From: Flavipsychrobacter sp.
GTDB taxonomy: Bacteria; Bacteroidota; Bacteroidia; Chitinophagales; Chitinophagaceae
Assembly: GCA_031292525.1 (NCBI GenBank)
Contig: JARLGY010000050.1
Location: forward strand, 210,719 to 274,718
Direction: 5' to 3'
DNA length: 64,000 nt
The position numbers and the translations under genes are program-made. A model generated the notes under the pieces. That model was given only the letters and a program-made list of their open reading frames with translations. It ran no database searches and was not told the origin of the DNA. Shown in pieces: positions 35,265 to 43,506 of the stretch (position 1 is the first letter of the stretch; the number at the start of each line of letters is the position of its first letter).

Positions 35265-36179
35265 ATGGAAAAACGCAGACCTTACAGGATAAAAACCATT
35301 AGCGAACTTCATAGGTTGCGTGGCCTGCCCATGCCAGAGCACCCTTTGATCAGTGTGATAAATATAGAAGATATAATACGAGTAGACGAAAATGCAAACC
35401 ATTTTGTGCTGGACTTTTACAGCATATCAATTAAACGAACACAGGGTGTAAAGTATAAATACGGTCAGCAAGATTATGATTTTGACGAGGGCGTTATGTT
35501 TTTTATGGCACCTAACCAGGTGATGGGCCTAAACATAGGTGCAGGCCTTGCAGCACCATCGGGTTGGATACTGCTGATACACCCGGACTTTCTCTGGAAT
35601 ACAGCCTTGGCAAGCGGAATAAAAAAGTATGATTTCTTTGACTACTCAGTAAATGAAGCACTGTTTCTTTCTCAAAAAGAAGAAGATATTTTAAACAACA
35701 TCGTAAAAAACATCCAACAAGAATATCATTCTAATATTGACAAATTCAGCAAACAAATAATTATTTCACAAATTGAAAGTTTGCTCAATTATAGTGAACG
35801 ATTTTATCATCGTCAGTTTATAACGCGTGAAAAAGCCAATGATGAGATACTGGACCAATTAGACAAAATACTAACAGACCGTTTTAATAGCAGCGACCTG
35901 ATCTGTACCGGCCTACCGAAAGTGCAATCTATATGCGAGACCATGAACATTTCTGTAAGCTATTTAAGCCGTGTTCTTAAACTATTAACAGGCCAAAGTA
36001 CGCAGCAGTTCATACATGAGAAACTGATTGCAAAAGCCAAAGAGAAACTCTCCACAACAAACCTAGCTATAAGCGAAATTGCATACGAGTTGGGTTTTGC
36101 GCATCCTCAATCATTCAGCAAATTATTTAAAACAAAAACTAATCTTTCTCCGCTGGAGTTTCGGCAAACATTTAACTAA
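35265..36179 (+). CDS. AraC-family transcriptional regulator
   Basis: The ATG at 35265 (MEKRRPYRIKTISELH) gives 304 aa; the longer frame from 35214 overlaps the upstream gene by 41 bases and adds no homology. It has the shared N-terminal pattern (LRGLPMPEHPLISVI, QDYDFDEGVMFFMAPNQV, LLIHPDFLWNTALA) and a C-terminal AraC domain with ISVSYLSRVLKLLTGQSTQQ and LAISEIAYELGFAHPQSFSKL. Most like the AraC at 40273, which also sits next to an NmrA-like gene. Likely acts on the 34312 operator. Confidence 0.9.
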   Translation: MEKRRPYRIKTISELHRLRGLPMPEHPLISVINIEDIIRVDENANHFVLDFYSISIKRTQGVKYKYGQQDYDFDEGVMFFMAPNQVMGLNIGAGLAAPSGWILLIHPDFLWNTALASGIKKYDFFDYSVNEALFLSQKEEDILNNIVKNIQQEYHSNIDKFSKQIIISQIESLLNYSERFYHRQFITREKANDEILDQLDKILTDRFNSSDLICTGLPKVQSICETMNISVSYLSRVLKLLTGQSTQQFIHEKLIAKAKEKLSTTNLAISEIAYELGFAHPQSFSKLFKTKTNLSPLEFRQTFN

Positions 36180-36490
36180 CAGGGATACCGTAAATAAAAC
36201 AAGGTAGACTGTAGGCCAGCATGTGTCCTTTACGACATTGATCAGCACCTTCAGTATTACCAATCTTTTCAAATCCATCTTCACTAAGCCTACTACCAGA
36301 GAACCTACTATACGCAAAGGCTTTTTTTTAAAACTGCCTATCTATTGCAGCACGGAGATAGATAATAACTTCTGATCAAGTTACAAGCAGTTTAAAAATC
36401 AAAAATATTCATTCTGAATAAAAGATATTTCTACAAATTATTGGAGTCATTCATTTACCATACAGTATAATTTGGTGATATAGCTGCAAT
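36180..36490. other. Intergenic stretch without recognised gene
   Basis: A plus-strand frame from about 36238 to 36378 reads like protein (TNLFKSIFTKPTTREPTIRK) but has no start and no recognisable family; it may be a decayed gene end. Nothing else is supported. Confidence 0.4.
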
Positions 36491-36901
36491 TTATGAAACG
36501 TGCAGATTTGATGATATTATTGGTGAAGATTGCTCCCGCATACTCTGCTTCACTTTTTCTCTATGCTGTTCACCCCAGGTGCTGAGTTCGCCAAGCACAT
36601 TTTTTAACGTACGGCTATACTCTGCAGCTTCATAAATAATAGTTACGGGGGTTGTAGAGTAGACATTACGGGTTATAAAACCATTCAGCTCCAAATCTTT
36701 TAGCTCTTTGGCCAGAACCTTAGCAGATATGCCCGTGAGTGCATGTTGAATCTCGTTAAATCGCTTTGATGATTGCACCAGGCACAGAATAACCGCCAGC
36801 TTCCACCTACCGTTAAGTACATAGAGGGCATCCCGTACATTCCTGAGCGACCCTGCGCATGCTTCGTAACTGGGCAGTGCATCGTTTATCATCGTTTCCA
36901 T
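36491..36901 (-). CDS. HxlR-family winged-helix regulator
   Basis: 136 aa. VLNGRWKLAVILCLVQSSKRFNEIQ and ISAKVLAKELKDLELNGFI are the HxlR winged-helix core; the motif G(R/K)W near residue 31 is typical. One cysteine near the N-terminus (C15) could be a redox sensor, as in YodB/HypR-type members, but only in part. It is divergent from the azoreductase gene at 37088 with an inverted repeat in between, the usual set-up for quinone- or thiol-responsive repression. Confidence 0.88.
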   Translation of the reverse strand: METMINDALPSYEACAGSLRNVRDALYVLNGRWKLAVILCLVQSSKRFNEIQHALTGISAKVLAKELKDLELNGFITRNVYSTTPVTIIYEAAEYSRTLKNVLGELSTWGEQHREKVKQSMREQSSPIISSNLHVS

Positions 36902-36911
36902 AGCTGCACAA

Positions 36912-36963
36912 AGGTAACCACTTACCCCAATGTAACCGCTTTCCTTGGGGTAACTACTAACCT
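36912..36963. promoter_or_regulatory. Imperfect inverted repeat, probable HxlR operator
   Basis: Two 19-base arms (36912-36930 starting AGGTAACC, and 36945-36963 starting TTGGGGTAAC) match as inverted copies at 15 of 19 positions. They lie between the divergent hxlR and azoreductase genes. A further GGTAAC is at 36974. Confidence 0.55.
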
Positions 36964-37087
36964 TTAGACAGCGGGTAACTATAGTTTTGCATTTGACAAT
37001 TCAGGTAACAAAACTTCTATCTCACACAAAAGGAAAACTTAGCGCCGAGGAATTTAAAACACAACATTATCAATCAACTAAAATTTT

Positions 37088-37690
37088 ATGAAACACATCC
37101 TTCATGTAATGTCAAGCCTGCAAGGCAAACAATCGTATAGTATAAAGCTGGGGCAGGCCATAGTAGAGAAAATACAGGAAAAATACCCCGAGAGTACAAT
37201 TGAAGAATTGAACCTTGTAGCAACTGAAATCCCACACCTTAATCCTGATGTGCTGCGCACATTCTTCATTCCCGGAGATCAGCTTTCTGAAGATGAGAAA
37301 CGATCCATTCGCTTTTCTGACGAGGTGGTTAAGCAGTTATTTGCTGCAGATATTATTGTAATTGGTGCGCCGCTATACAACTTTACCATTCATACATCGT
37401 TAAAGGCATGGATAGATCATATTACCCGAGCAGGGATAACGTTTGGACATAATGAAAATGGTCTTGTGGGTAAGGTGACCGGCAAGAAAGTATATGTAGC
37501 CATGTCTTCAGGTGGTGTTTATTCAGAAGGGCCGGGTAAGGCAAACGACTTTGTAGCTCCTTATTTGAAAAGCTTCCTGGGAGCCCTTGGCATGACAGAT
37601 CTCACTGTATTTCGTGCTGAAGGGCTAAAGGTGCCGGGAGTGATGGAACATGCTATGGAGAAAGCAATTGATAGTATAGCAATCGATTAG
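37088..37690 (+). CDS. azoR: FMN-dependent NADH:quinone oxidoreductase (azoreductase family)
   Basis: Flavodoxin-fold enzyme of 200 aa. The N-terminal MSSLQGKQSYSIKLGQ phosphate loop, GAPLYNFTIHTSLKAWIDHITRAG for FMN binding and SSGGVYSEG are hallmarks of AzoR. It reduces quinones and azo dyes with NADH and protects against quinone stress. The HxlR regulator is divergent upstream. It has about 170 bases to the terminator at 37858. Confidence 0.9.
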   Translation: MKHILHVMSSLQGKQSYSIKLGQAIVEKIQEKYPESTIEELNLVATEIPHLNPDVLRTFFIPGDQLSEDEKRSIRFSDEVVKQLFAADIIVIGAPLYNFTIHTSLKAWIDHITRAGITFGHNENGLVGKVTGKKVYVAMSSGGVYSEGPGKANDFVAPYLKSFLGALGMTDLTVFRAEGLKVPGVMEHAMEKAIDSIAID

Positions 37691-37857
37691 CAACGAGAAC
37701 GATGCTATTATTTAACAACATTTCCTAAATTTTAGTCTACGACTGGGGCTATCGCACTGCCGTGATAAGATCAAATACTTTTACTAAGATCCACCATCGC
37801 TACCTGCATTTAACGAGCGAAGTTTTACTTTTGGCGATTAAGGATTAATTGTGACAT

Positions 37858-37895
37858 AAAAGAGGCACTCCGGAACTTCCCGGAATGCCTCTTTT
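37858..37895 (-). terminator. Strong hairpin terminator beside the tRNA-fMet fragment
   Basis: AAAAGAGGCA and TCCGG (37858-37873) pair with CCGGA and TGCCTCTTTT (37880-37895) across one mismatch. It carries T-runs on both strands. On the minus strand it follows the tRNA-fMet 3' fragment directly, as a tRNA terminator would. Confidence 0.85.
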
Positions 37896-37906
37896 GTATT
37901 TGAAGT

Positions 37907-37934
37907 GTAGCGAGGACAGGGATCGAACCTATGA
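37907..37934 (-). repeat. 28-bp exact copy of the tRNA-fMet 3' end (attachment-site-like direct repeat)
   Basis: Bases 37907-37934 equal 40107-40134. On the minus strand they comprise the T-arm, the 3' acceptor strand and the discriminator of tRNA-fMet, in the same orientation as the intact gene and exactly 2,200 bases from it. The 5' half of the tRNA is absent. A terminator follows it. Confidence 0.9.
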
Positions 37935-37977
37935 TCCCGAAAGCTTTGGGGAGTAAATAAGCTACACAAGCAAAATA

Positions 37978-38012
37978 AAAGGCAACCATTGCCGATTGCC
38001 TTTGAAGTGTAG
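37978..38012. repeat. Second hairpin followed by TTTGAAGTGTAG
   Basis: AAAGGCAA (37978-37985) and TTGCCTTT (37996-38003) form an 8-bp stem. TTTGAAGTGTAG at 38001-38012 repeats the 12 bases at 37899-37910 that adjoin the tRNA fragment. So the tRNA tail/terminator junction occurs twice in tandem. Confidence 0.55.
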
Positions 38013-38121
38013 AGAGAAGCATTTATAAGTCGAACTTTAAAATTGATTTTATAGGCAATTGAAAAAATGAAAGGAGTAATTGCCAATCTTTAAAATTTTT
38101 AAAAGTATTTAGCGCTTATTA

Positions 38122-39042
38122 TTAGTTAAAAGACCGTCTAAATTCCAAGGGTGATAAGTTGGTCTTTGTTTTAAATAAAGTGCTAAAGGATTGAGGATGT
38201 TCAAAGCCCAGTTGGTAAGCAACTTCGCTGATGGATAATTTGGTGGTGGATAACTTTTCTTTCGCTTTGTCTATGAGCTTCAGGTGGATGTGCTGCTGAG
38301 CATTTAACCCGGTCAGAGAACGGAGCATATCGCTTAAATAGTGCGGCGAAAGATGCAATTGGTCTGCCAGGTATTGTACTGTCGGAATACCCTTATTAAA
38401 GGCTGCATTATCCTTAAAATACTCATCCAATATTTCCTCCAGTTTTTGCAGCAGATCATGATTAACTGCTTTGCGGGTGATGAACTGGCGTTTATAAAAG
38501 CGGTCGGCATATGTGAGCAATAGCTCGATCTGGGAAATGATTACGTCTTGGCTAAGCGCATCTATACGGCTGTTCAATTCTGTATCAATAAATTTGGCAA
38601 TTACCAGGATAGTTTCTTTTTCCTGATCGGATAGGTGGAGAACTTCCGTGGCAGAGTAGGAAAAGAAATTATATTGCCTGATTTTTTTAGCCAAAGAATA
38701 GTTCAGCAACAAATCGGGATGGATGAATAAGGTGAAGCCGCTAAAGTCCAGGTATTGTTCACTAGTTCCGGTAAGCTGATTCGGTGCAAGGAAAAACAGG
38801 CCGCCCTCATCAAAATCGTAATCATGTTGCCCGTACCTGAATTTCCCTTTCAGATTAGGTTTATACGAGATCTTGTAAAAAGACATCATAAATTGCTTGC
38901 AGGCCATATCCGGCACCCTGATTTTTCCATCTGTGTTATACACAAGACTAATCAACGGGTGCATGGGCTTTGGCAATCCCAGCACCCGGTGAAATTCAGA
39001 AATAGATTCAAATTTGTAGAGCGCGCCTGATTCCTTTTTCAT
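38122..39042 (-). CDS. AraC-family transcriptional regulator
   Basis: 306 aa. N-terminal FHRVLGLPKPMHPLISLVY, HDYDFDEGGLFFLAPNQL and LFIHPDLLLNYSLAKKIRQY; C-terminal HTH motifs YLADQLHLSPHYLSDMLRSL and LSISEVAYQLGFEHPQSFSTL, ending LSPLEFRRSFN. Closest by eye to the AraC at 28767. It follows the SDR gene at 39071 by 28 bases on the same strand. The pair lies wholly between the tRNA-fMet direct repeats. Confidence 0.9.
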   Translation of the reverse strand: MKKESGALYKFESISEFHRVLGLPKPMHPLISLVYNTDGKIRVPDMACKQFMMSFYKISYKPNLKGKFRYGQHDYDFDEGGLFFLAPNQLTGTSEQYLDFSGFTLFIHPDLLLNYSLAKKIRQYNFFSYSATEVLHLSDQEKETILVIAKFIDTELNSRIDALSQDVIISQIELLLTYADRFYKRQFITRKAVNHDLLQKLEEILDEYFKDNAAFNKGIPTVQYLADQLHLSPHYLSDMLRSLTGLNAQQHIHLKLIDKAKEKLSTTKLSISEVAYQLGFEHPQSFSTLFKTKTNLSPLEFRRSFN

Positions 39043-39070
39043 TTACTTATAGCTAAGATAAACATTTATA

Positions 39071-39832
39071 TTACCACGGTATAGCTGTATTCTCCCAACG
39101 GGTAAAAGTGCCGCTCTGGCCGTCTGGACCAAGCAGTGCAACGCGCACCACTTCGCGGGAGCCATCTTCAACAGATTGTGTACCCTCATAACCATTAAGG
39201 TTTGTGCTGGTAAACTCAGGAGAAACCAAATTAACCTTGATGTCGGTACCTTCCAATTCAACCATGATAGCCAGCGTGATGGCATTAAGTGCTGTCTTAG
39301 ACGCAGGATAAACAGGGCTGAAGAATTTATGGTAAGGGTAATTAGGATCTGCATTAGCAGTCAAAGACCCGACACCGCTCGATACATTAACAATACGGGC
39401 ATCAGACGATTTGCGTAGTAACGGCAACATGGCCTGATAAACAGCCAGTGGGCCAAACACATTAGTTTCCCATACTTCACGAATCTCGTCAAGGGAAACT
39501 GTGCTTGCGCTGCTAATCTTGGCATATTCCTGAAGCGAAAGGTCGCCTTTGCGAGTATTAGAGATTGCCGCATTATTGACGAGCAGATCAAGGCGGCCAA
39601 ATTCTTTTTCCACACGTTCCGTCGCAGCCATGATCGAATCCTGGTTGGTTACATCAATTTGGATAGCGATCACACCGGGGCCAATTTCTCTGGCAGCTAT
39701 TTTGCCACGTTCAAAATCACGTGACCCAAGCAATACAGTAACCCCGTTAGCAACTAATTCTTTGGCGACCTGAAGGCCGACGCCCTGGTTTGCACCAGTG
39801 ACCAGGGCAATGCGTTTGTGTTGATTTTCCAT
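39071..39832 (-). CDS. SDR-family oxidoreductase
   Basis: The ATG at 39832 (MENQHKRIALVTGANQGVG) gives 253 aa; an upstream ATG at 40069 would add 79 residues that run over the operator and promoter, so I reject it. TGANQGVG is the nucleotide motif, LVNNAAIS the NNAG-like motif, and SSGVGS with YPASKTALNA the active site. The C-terminus LGPDGQSGTFTRW resembles the gene at 30699. It precedes the AraC at 38122 and forms module three of the SDR-AraC array. Confidence 0.9.
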   Translation of the reverse strand: MENQHKRIALVTGANQGVGLQVAKELVANGVTVLLGSRDFERGKIAAREIGPGVIAIQIDVTNQDSIMAATERVEKEFGRLDLLVNNAAISNTRKGDLSLQEYAKISSASTVSLDEIREVWETNVFGPLAVYQAMLPLLRKSSDARIVNVSSGVGSLTANADPNYPYHKFFSPVYPASKTALNAITLAIMVELEGTDIKVNLVSPEFTSTNLNGYEGTQSVEDGSREVVRVALLGPDGQSGTFTRWENTAIPW

Positions 39833-39836
39833 GACA

Positions 39837-39898
39837 CAAAGGTCAGGCACCATTGCCGTAGATTTATAAGCTAACTGTGGTTTTTCGTATGCTAACTG
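39837..39898 (-). promoter_or_regulatory. Putative AraC operator and promoter of the SDR gene at 39071
   Basis: On the minus strand CAGTTAGC occurs at 39898-39891 and 39877-39870: an 8-bp perfect direct repeat, 21 bases apart, each followed by (A/T)TA. The -7-like GACCTTTG is at 39844-39837, the same octamer as at 27807. The half-site sequence differs from the GGCTAC type of the other modules. Confidence 0.6.
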
Positions 39899-40107
39899 AA
39901 GGGATACTCCTGTGAGAAATAAGAATTGAGATATAACTATCCACAACACTTTACAGGTTCTTTTAGTTACATGTAGGCTATTCACCAAATGAATATCAAC
40001 TGATGAAAGAAATTGAAAGGAAACGAAATCGTTGTAAATACCAAAGCCCCGGAAGTGCTTGATCCTCAATAGAGAAGTTCGACTTTCAGGGCTTTTGCCA
40101 TTCTGAG

Positions 40108-40179
<72 letters not shown>

Positions 40180-40272
40180 CTGTTGGGAGTGCAAATGTAG
40201 GGCTTACAATAGTTATCTCACTGATTAGTTTTGCTGAGGTTGAATATAATTTTATAGACTATAGCGCATCCA

Positions 40273-41193
40273 TCAATTAAAAGAATGCCTGAATTCAAGT
40301 GGTGAAAGATTAGTTTTTGTTTTGAATAGTTTGCTGAACGACTGTGAGTGTTCGAAACCCAGCTCGTATGCAATTTCACTTACCGAAAGGTCTGTCGCTG
40401 ATAGTTTTTCTTTTGCCTTTTCAATCAACTTATCGTGTATGTGTTGCTGGGTACTCTGCCCTGTCCATGCTTTAAGCATGCTGCTTAAATAATTGGGGGA
40501 CACATTTAATGCCTCAGCAACGTACTGAACAGTCGGCAAACCTTTCTTTACCAAAGAATCGCTTCGGAAATATTCTGAAATGATCTGCTCTAAACGATCG
40601 AGCATCTTGTGGCTTGTGATTTTGCGGGTTATAAATTGACGCTGGTAAAACCGTTCTGCATAAGTCAGCAAAAGTTCGACCTGTGCTATAATTACATCCT
40701 GGCTGAACTTGTCGATGTTTGACTGATATTCCTGTTGAATATTTTGCATGATACTTACTACGGTTGTTTGCTCCTTTTCAGAAAGGAACAATGCTTCGTG
40801 TACCGAATAGTCAAAATATTCGTATTTCTTTATTTTTTTGGCTAGCTGTGTATTCCATAAAAAGTCGGGATGAATAAGTAACAACCATCCCGATCTTTTT
40901 ACTATTGTTCCTTCTTCCACCTCTATACCAAAAACCTGCCCCGGCGATATGAAGAACATGGTACCTTCATCAAAATCGTACTCCTGCTGACCGTATTTAA
41001 TTTTAGTATTGAAATTCTTTTTCAATGAAATAGAGTAAAAGTCAAATACTATACTTACGGAACCATGCGGTGGCAGAGCCTCCAACGCGTCCAGGTTTAT
41101 AACGCTCACCAATGGATGTTCCGGTTTGGGAAGCCCCATAACCTGATGATATTCACTGATCGTTTTTATGCGGTGAAGCGGTGCGTTTGCCAT
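40273..41193 (-). CDS. AraC-family transcriptional regulator
   Basis: 306 aa, the same family as the other three: YHQVMGLPKPEHPLVSVI, QEYDFDEGTMFFISPGQV and LLIHPDFLWNTQLAKKIKKY in the N-terminal half; LNVSPNYLSSMLKAWTGQS and LSVSEIAYELGFEHSQSFSKL in the C-terminal AraC domain. It starts 15 bases after the stop of the NmrA-like gene at 41209 in the same direction, so the two form an operon. It most resembles the AraC at 35265. Confidence 0.9.
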   Translation of the reverse strand: MANAPLHRIKTISEYHQVMGLPKPEHPLVSVINLDALEALPPHGSVSIVFDFYSISLKKNFNTKIKYGQQEYDFDEGTMFFISPGQVFGIEVEEGTIVKRSGWLLLIHPDFLWNTQLAKKIKKYEYFDYSVHEALFLSEKEQTTVVSIMQNIQQEYQSNIDKFSQDVIIAQVELLLTYAERFYQRQFITRKITSHKMLDRLEQIISEYFRSDSLVKKGLPTVQYVAEALNVSPNYLSSMLKAWTGQSTQQHIHDKLIEKAKEKLSATDLSVSEIAYELGFEHSQSFSKLFKTKTNLSPLEFRHSFN

Positions 41194-41208
41194 ATTGTAA
41201 TTTAACTC

Positions 41209-42102
41209 TTATTGTTTAAAAGCAGTTGCAAATTCTTTTGCAAATTCTACCAGTTTTACTTTTCCCATAACGGCTGGCCTGTTGCGGAAATAATCTTCTG
41301 ACAATGCCCCGCTATGAGCGCACGCGTACATTTCAGCTAAGCCAGAGGCGATCGTTGGATTCATACCCGCGGCTTCTAATCCACTCTGCATTTGCTCGTT
41401 GGTGATAATTATCCACTTCAAATCGGGCTTACCGATAGCCTCGCCCAAGATACGTGCTGTTTCGTTGCAAGTAGTTTCTTCACTTGCTACATATCGTACT
41501 TTACGGCCTACAAGTGGTGTTACGATTTCATCAGCAATTGCAGCTGCAATATCTACCGGCGCCACCCACACCACCTTATCATCGCCGCCATAAGTTGATG
41601 CGATATAGCCCATATTTTTTATCATGGGGATGTAGCCATACAGGTTATAATAGAAACCCGTGGGCCGCATAAAAGTAATGGCAACATCAGACAGTTTGTC
41701 CAAAACAACTTCCATTTCATGATGGAGCACAATGAGCCCGGAACCTTTTACTAAATGGGCACCTATGCTACTGAGATGAACAAGCCGCTTTACTCCTGAC
41801 CGTTCAATAGCCTGAACAAAGTTATTGCCCAGTTTTTGGCACTCTGCCACAAGGTCGAGGTTGGAGTCTAAATAGTTACCTGGGGGCAACATAGTGTAAA
41901 CGGCATCTGCACCTGTAAAAGTGGCGGTAAGGAAATCAACATCTTCTATTGAGCCAATAGCAGCCTTGGCACCCAAAGCCTCTATATTGGTTTGCTTTTC
42001 CGGCTTGGTACTTATAACAGTAACCTCATGCCCTTTTTGCACTAACTCTTGTGCCAGTGGTTTACCAATATGTCCTAACGAACCTGTTAATACGATTTTC
42101 AT
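41209..42102 (-). CDS. NmrA-like atypical SDR
   Basis: The ATG at 42102 (MKIVLTGSLGHIGKPLAQ) gives 297 aa; the upstream in-frame ATG at 42138 overlaps the -7 element region. Rossmann start TGSLGHIG, and RFMRP-like AITFMRPTGFYYNLYGYI in the middle, as in NmrA/QOR2-type proteins; no YxxxK site. The tail YFRNRPAVMGKVKLVEFAKEFA mirrors the gene at 34388: a clear paralogue, module four. Probably an NAD(P)H-dependent quinone or aldehyde reductase or a redox sensor; substrate unknown. Confidence 0.86.
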   Translation of the reverse strand: MKIVLTGSLGHIGKPLAQELVQKGHEVTVISTKPEKQTNIEALGAKAAIGSIEDVDFLTATFTGADAVYTMLPPGNYLDSNLDLVAECQKLGNNFVQAIERSGVKRLVHLSSIGAHLVKGSGLIVLHHEMEVVLDKLSDVAITFMRPTGFYYNLYGYIPMIKNMGYIASTYGGDDKVVWVAPVDIAAAIADEIVTPLVGRKVRYVASEETTCNETARILGEAIGKPDLKWIIITNEQMQSGLEAAGMNPTIASGLAEMYACAHSGALSEDYFRNRPAVMGKVKLVEFAKEFATAFKQ

Positions 42103-42122
42103 TTTTCTCTTTTTTGTCACTA

Positions 42123-42178
42123 CAAAGCTCCATAACAACAGAGAGACCTATGTAGCCAAACTTACTTTTGTTGTAGTT
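42123..42178 (-). promoter_or_regulatory. Putative AraC operator and promoter of the NmrA-like gene at 41209
   Basis: Minus-strand half-sites AACTACA (start 42178) and GGCTACA (start 42157) are 21 bases apart. The -7-like GAGCTTTG runs 42130-42123, 27 bases from the inner half-site start. Confidence 0.6.
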
Positions 42179-42247
42179 GAACCTACTATTTTGTAAACGG
42201 CTAGGCAACCATCTTATATCACCATTGAGTAGTGTCCTAATTTGTGG

Positions 42248-42280
42248 TTAAGGCGGTACTCAAGAAGAGTACCGCCTTAA
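42248..42280. terminator. Hairpin terminator between the two minus-strand SDR units
   Basis: TTAAGGCGGTACTC (42248-42261), loop AAGAA, GAGTACCGCCTTAA (42267-42280): a perfect 14-bp stem. It separates the epimerase-like gene (ending 42334) from the next operator. Confidence 0.85.
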
Positions 42281-42333
42281 TTTTATTATACCTCTTTTGT
42301 AATACCTCTAACACAGGCTTTTACGAAAATATT

Positions 42334-43230
42334 TTAGACTGTAAAGTAACTATCGCCCGTAAGATCTAGGATGAGCCCATGTTGTACAGGATGCCACCCC
42401 AGGATTTCCTGAGTTTGTTTGCTCGAGCTGGGGCAGTCTAAAGCAGCGAAGTGAGCGAACCAACCAAAATGAGCAGCAGCCTCTTCTGATGATTTGCTTA
42501 CCACCGGGATATTTAATCCCTTACCGATAGCTTCGGCAATATCGCGGAAAGCCACACCCTCTTCTGCCACTGCATGATAACGGGTACCGCCTGGGGCGGA
42601 TTTTTCAAGCGCTAATCTAAACAGACTGGCGGCATCTAAGCGGTGAACGGCCGGCCAGCGATTACCGCCTTCTCCCTGATACACTGAGCTACCTTTTTCC
42701 CGTGCAATACCAATGAGCATTGGAACGAAACCATGATCGCCCACACCGTGAACTGTAGGTGGAAGACGTACTATAGAAACACGCACACCCTTGGCCGCAA
42801 CTGCATCTGCAGCCTCTTCAGACGCCACACGAGGATTAAAGCCGGAAGTATTGGGCACATCCTTCTCAGTAGTGAAAATACCTGGAGTTAAAACACCTAT
42901 ACCGGATGTAATAATAAAGGGCCGATCGGAACCCTCCAGTTCTGCGCCCATTGCCGCTATGGCGCGCCTATCAATCTCACAATTCTCTTTAAACTTGGTA
43001 AAGTCGTGGATAAAGCCGGTGTGAATAACACCATCTGTGGTTGCAACGCCAGTCCGCAAACTATCTAAATCTTCCAGGTGCCCCATATGCACTTCAGCAC
43101 CTGCCTCAACAAGCCCTTTTGCTGACGCTTCTGAGCGGGCAAGACCAAGAACCTGGTGACCAGCACTAATTAATTCCTTAACAACGGCTGAGCCTACAAA
43201 ACCCGTGGCTCCGGTAACAAAAACACGCAT
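42334..43230 (-). CDS. NAD-dependent epimerase/dehydratase-like extended SDR
   Basis: The ATG at 43230 (MRVFVTGATGFVGSAVV) gives 298 aa; the longer frame from 43305 adds a cysteine-rich prefix that overlaps the promoter. GATGFVGSAV is the extended-SDR nucleotide motif. The middle has SIVRLPPTVHGVGDHGFVP and the C-terminal part VHRLDAASLFRLALEK, as in the YlbE/dihydroflavonol-reductase-like subgroup. The usual YxxxK is not conserved in place. No AraC gene is attached, but its promoter has the same operator layout as the SDR-AraC modules. Confidence 0.86.
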   Translation of the reverse strand: MRVFVTGATGFVGSAVVKELISAGHQVLGLARSEASAKGLVEAGAEVHMGHLEDLDSLRTGVATTDGVIHTGFIHDFTKFKENCEIDRRAIAAMGAELEGSDRPFIITSGIGVLTPGIFTTEKDVPNTSGFNPRVASEEAADAVAAKGVRVSIVRLPPTVHGVGDHGFVPMLIGIAREKGSSVYQGEGGNRWPAVHRLDAASLFRLALEKSAPGGTRYHAVAEEGVAFRDIAEAIGKGLNIPVVSKSSEEAAAHFGWFAHFAALDCPSSSKQTQEILGWHPVQHGLILDLTGDSYFTV

Positions 43231-43302
43231 ACTTTTTATTTTTTGATTTTTGGTTAAACAACAATATTGTAAAGCAGCACAGCAAGCATGAACATTACAA
43301 TG

Positions 43303-43358
43303 CAAAGCTCCATAACAAAAAAGAAAAGCATGTAGTCTAATCTACTCTTGTTGTAGCC
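43303..43358 (-). promoter_or_regulatory. Putative AraC operator and promoter of the epimerase-like gene
   Basis: Minus-strand GGCTAC (start 43358) and GACTAC (start 43337) are 21 bases apart; GAGCTTTG at 43310-43303 is 27 bases from the inner half-site start. The ATGGAGCTTTG stretch is the same as upstream of the 41209 gene. The 5' leader would be about 65 bases. Confidence 0.6.
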
Positions 43359-43442
43359 GAAACTGGCCCACTGCTATAATTCCTACGTTGCAGTTGGATC
43401 TGTTTTCCAAGGGTATTAAATGGCTAATTCTATAACCCGCAT

Positions 43443-43484
43443 ACATCAAGAGGGCCGCGCATTAATGCGCGGCCCTCTTGATGT
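43443..43484. terminator. 42-base perfect palindrome, probable terminator
   Basis: Each half is 21 bases, beginning ACATCAAGAGGGCCGCGCAT. It lies 22 bases after the stop of the gene at 43507. The stem is very GC-rich in its centre; no T-run follows on either strand, so a protein-binding role is also possible. Confidence 0.6.
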
Positions 43485-43506
43485 CAATATCTGATCAGTA
43501 AAATAA

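Noticed and set aside
36238..36378. Protein-like frame between AraC and HxlR genes
   Set aside because: No start codon and no family match; too short to support as a gene relic.
39833..40069. 79-residue N-terminal extension of the SDR at 39071
   Set aside because: It crosses the promoter, the 21-bp repeats and the region near tRNA-fMet, and has no SDR homology; MENQHKRIALVTG is a proper start.
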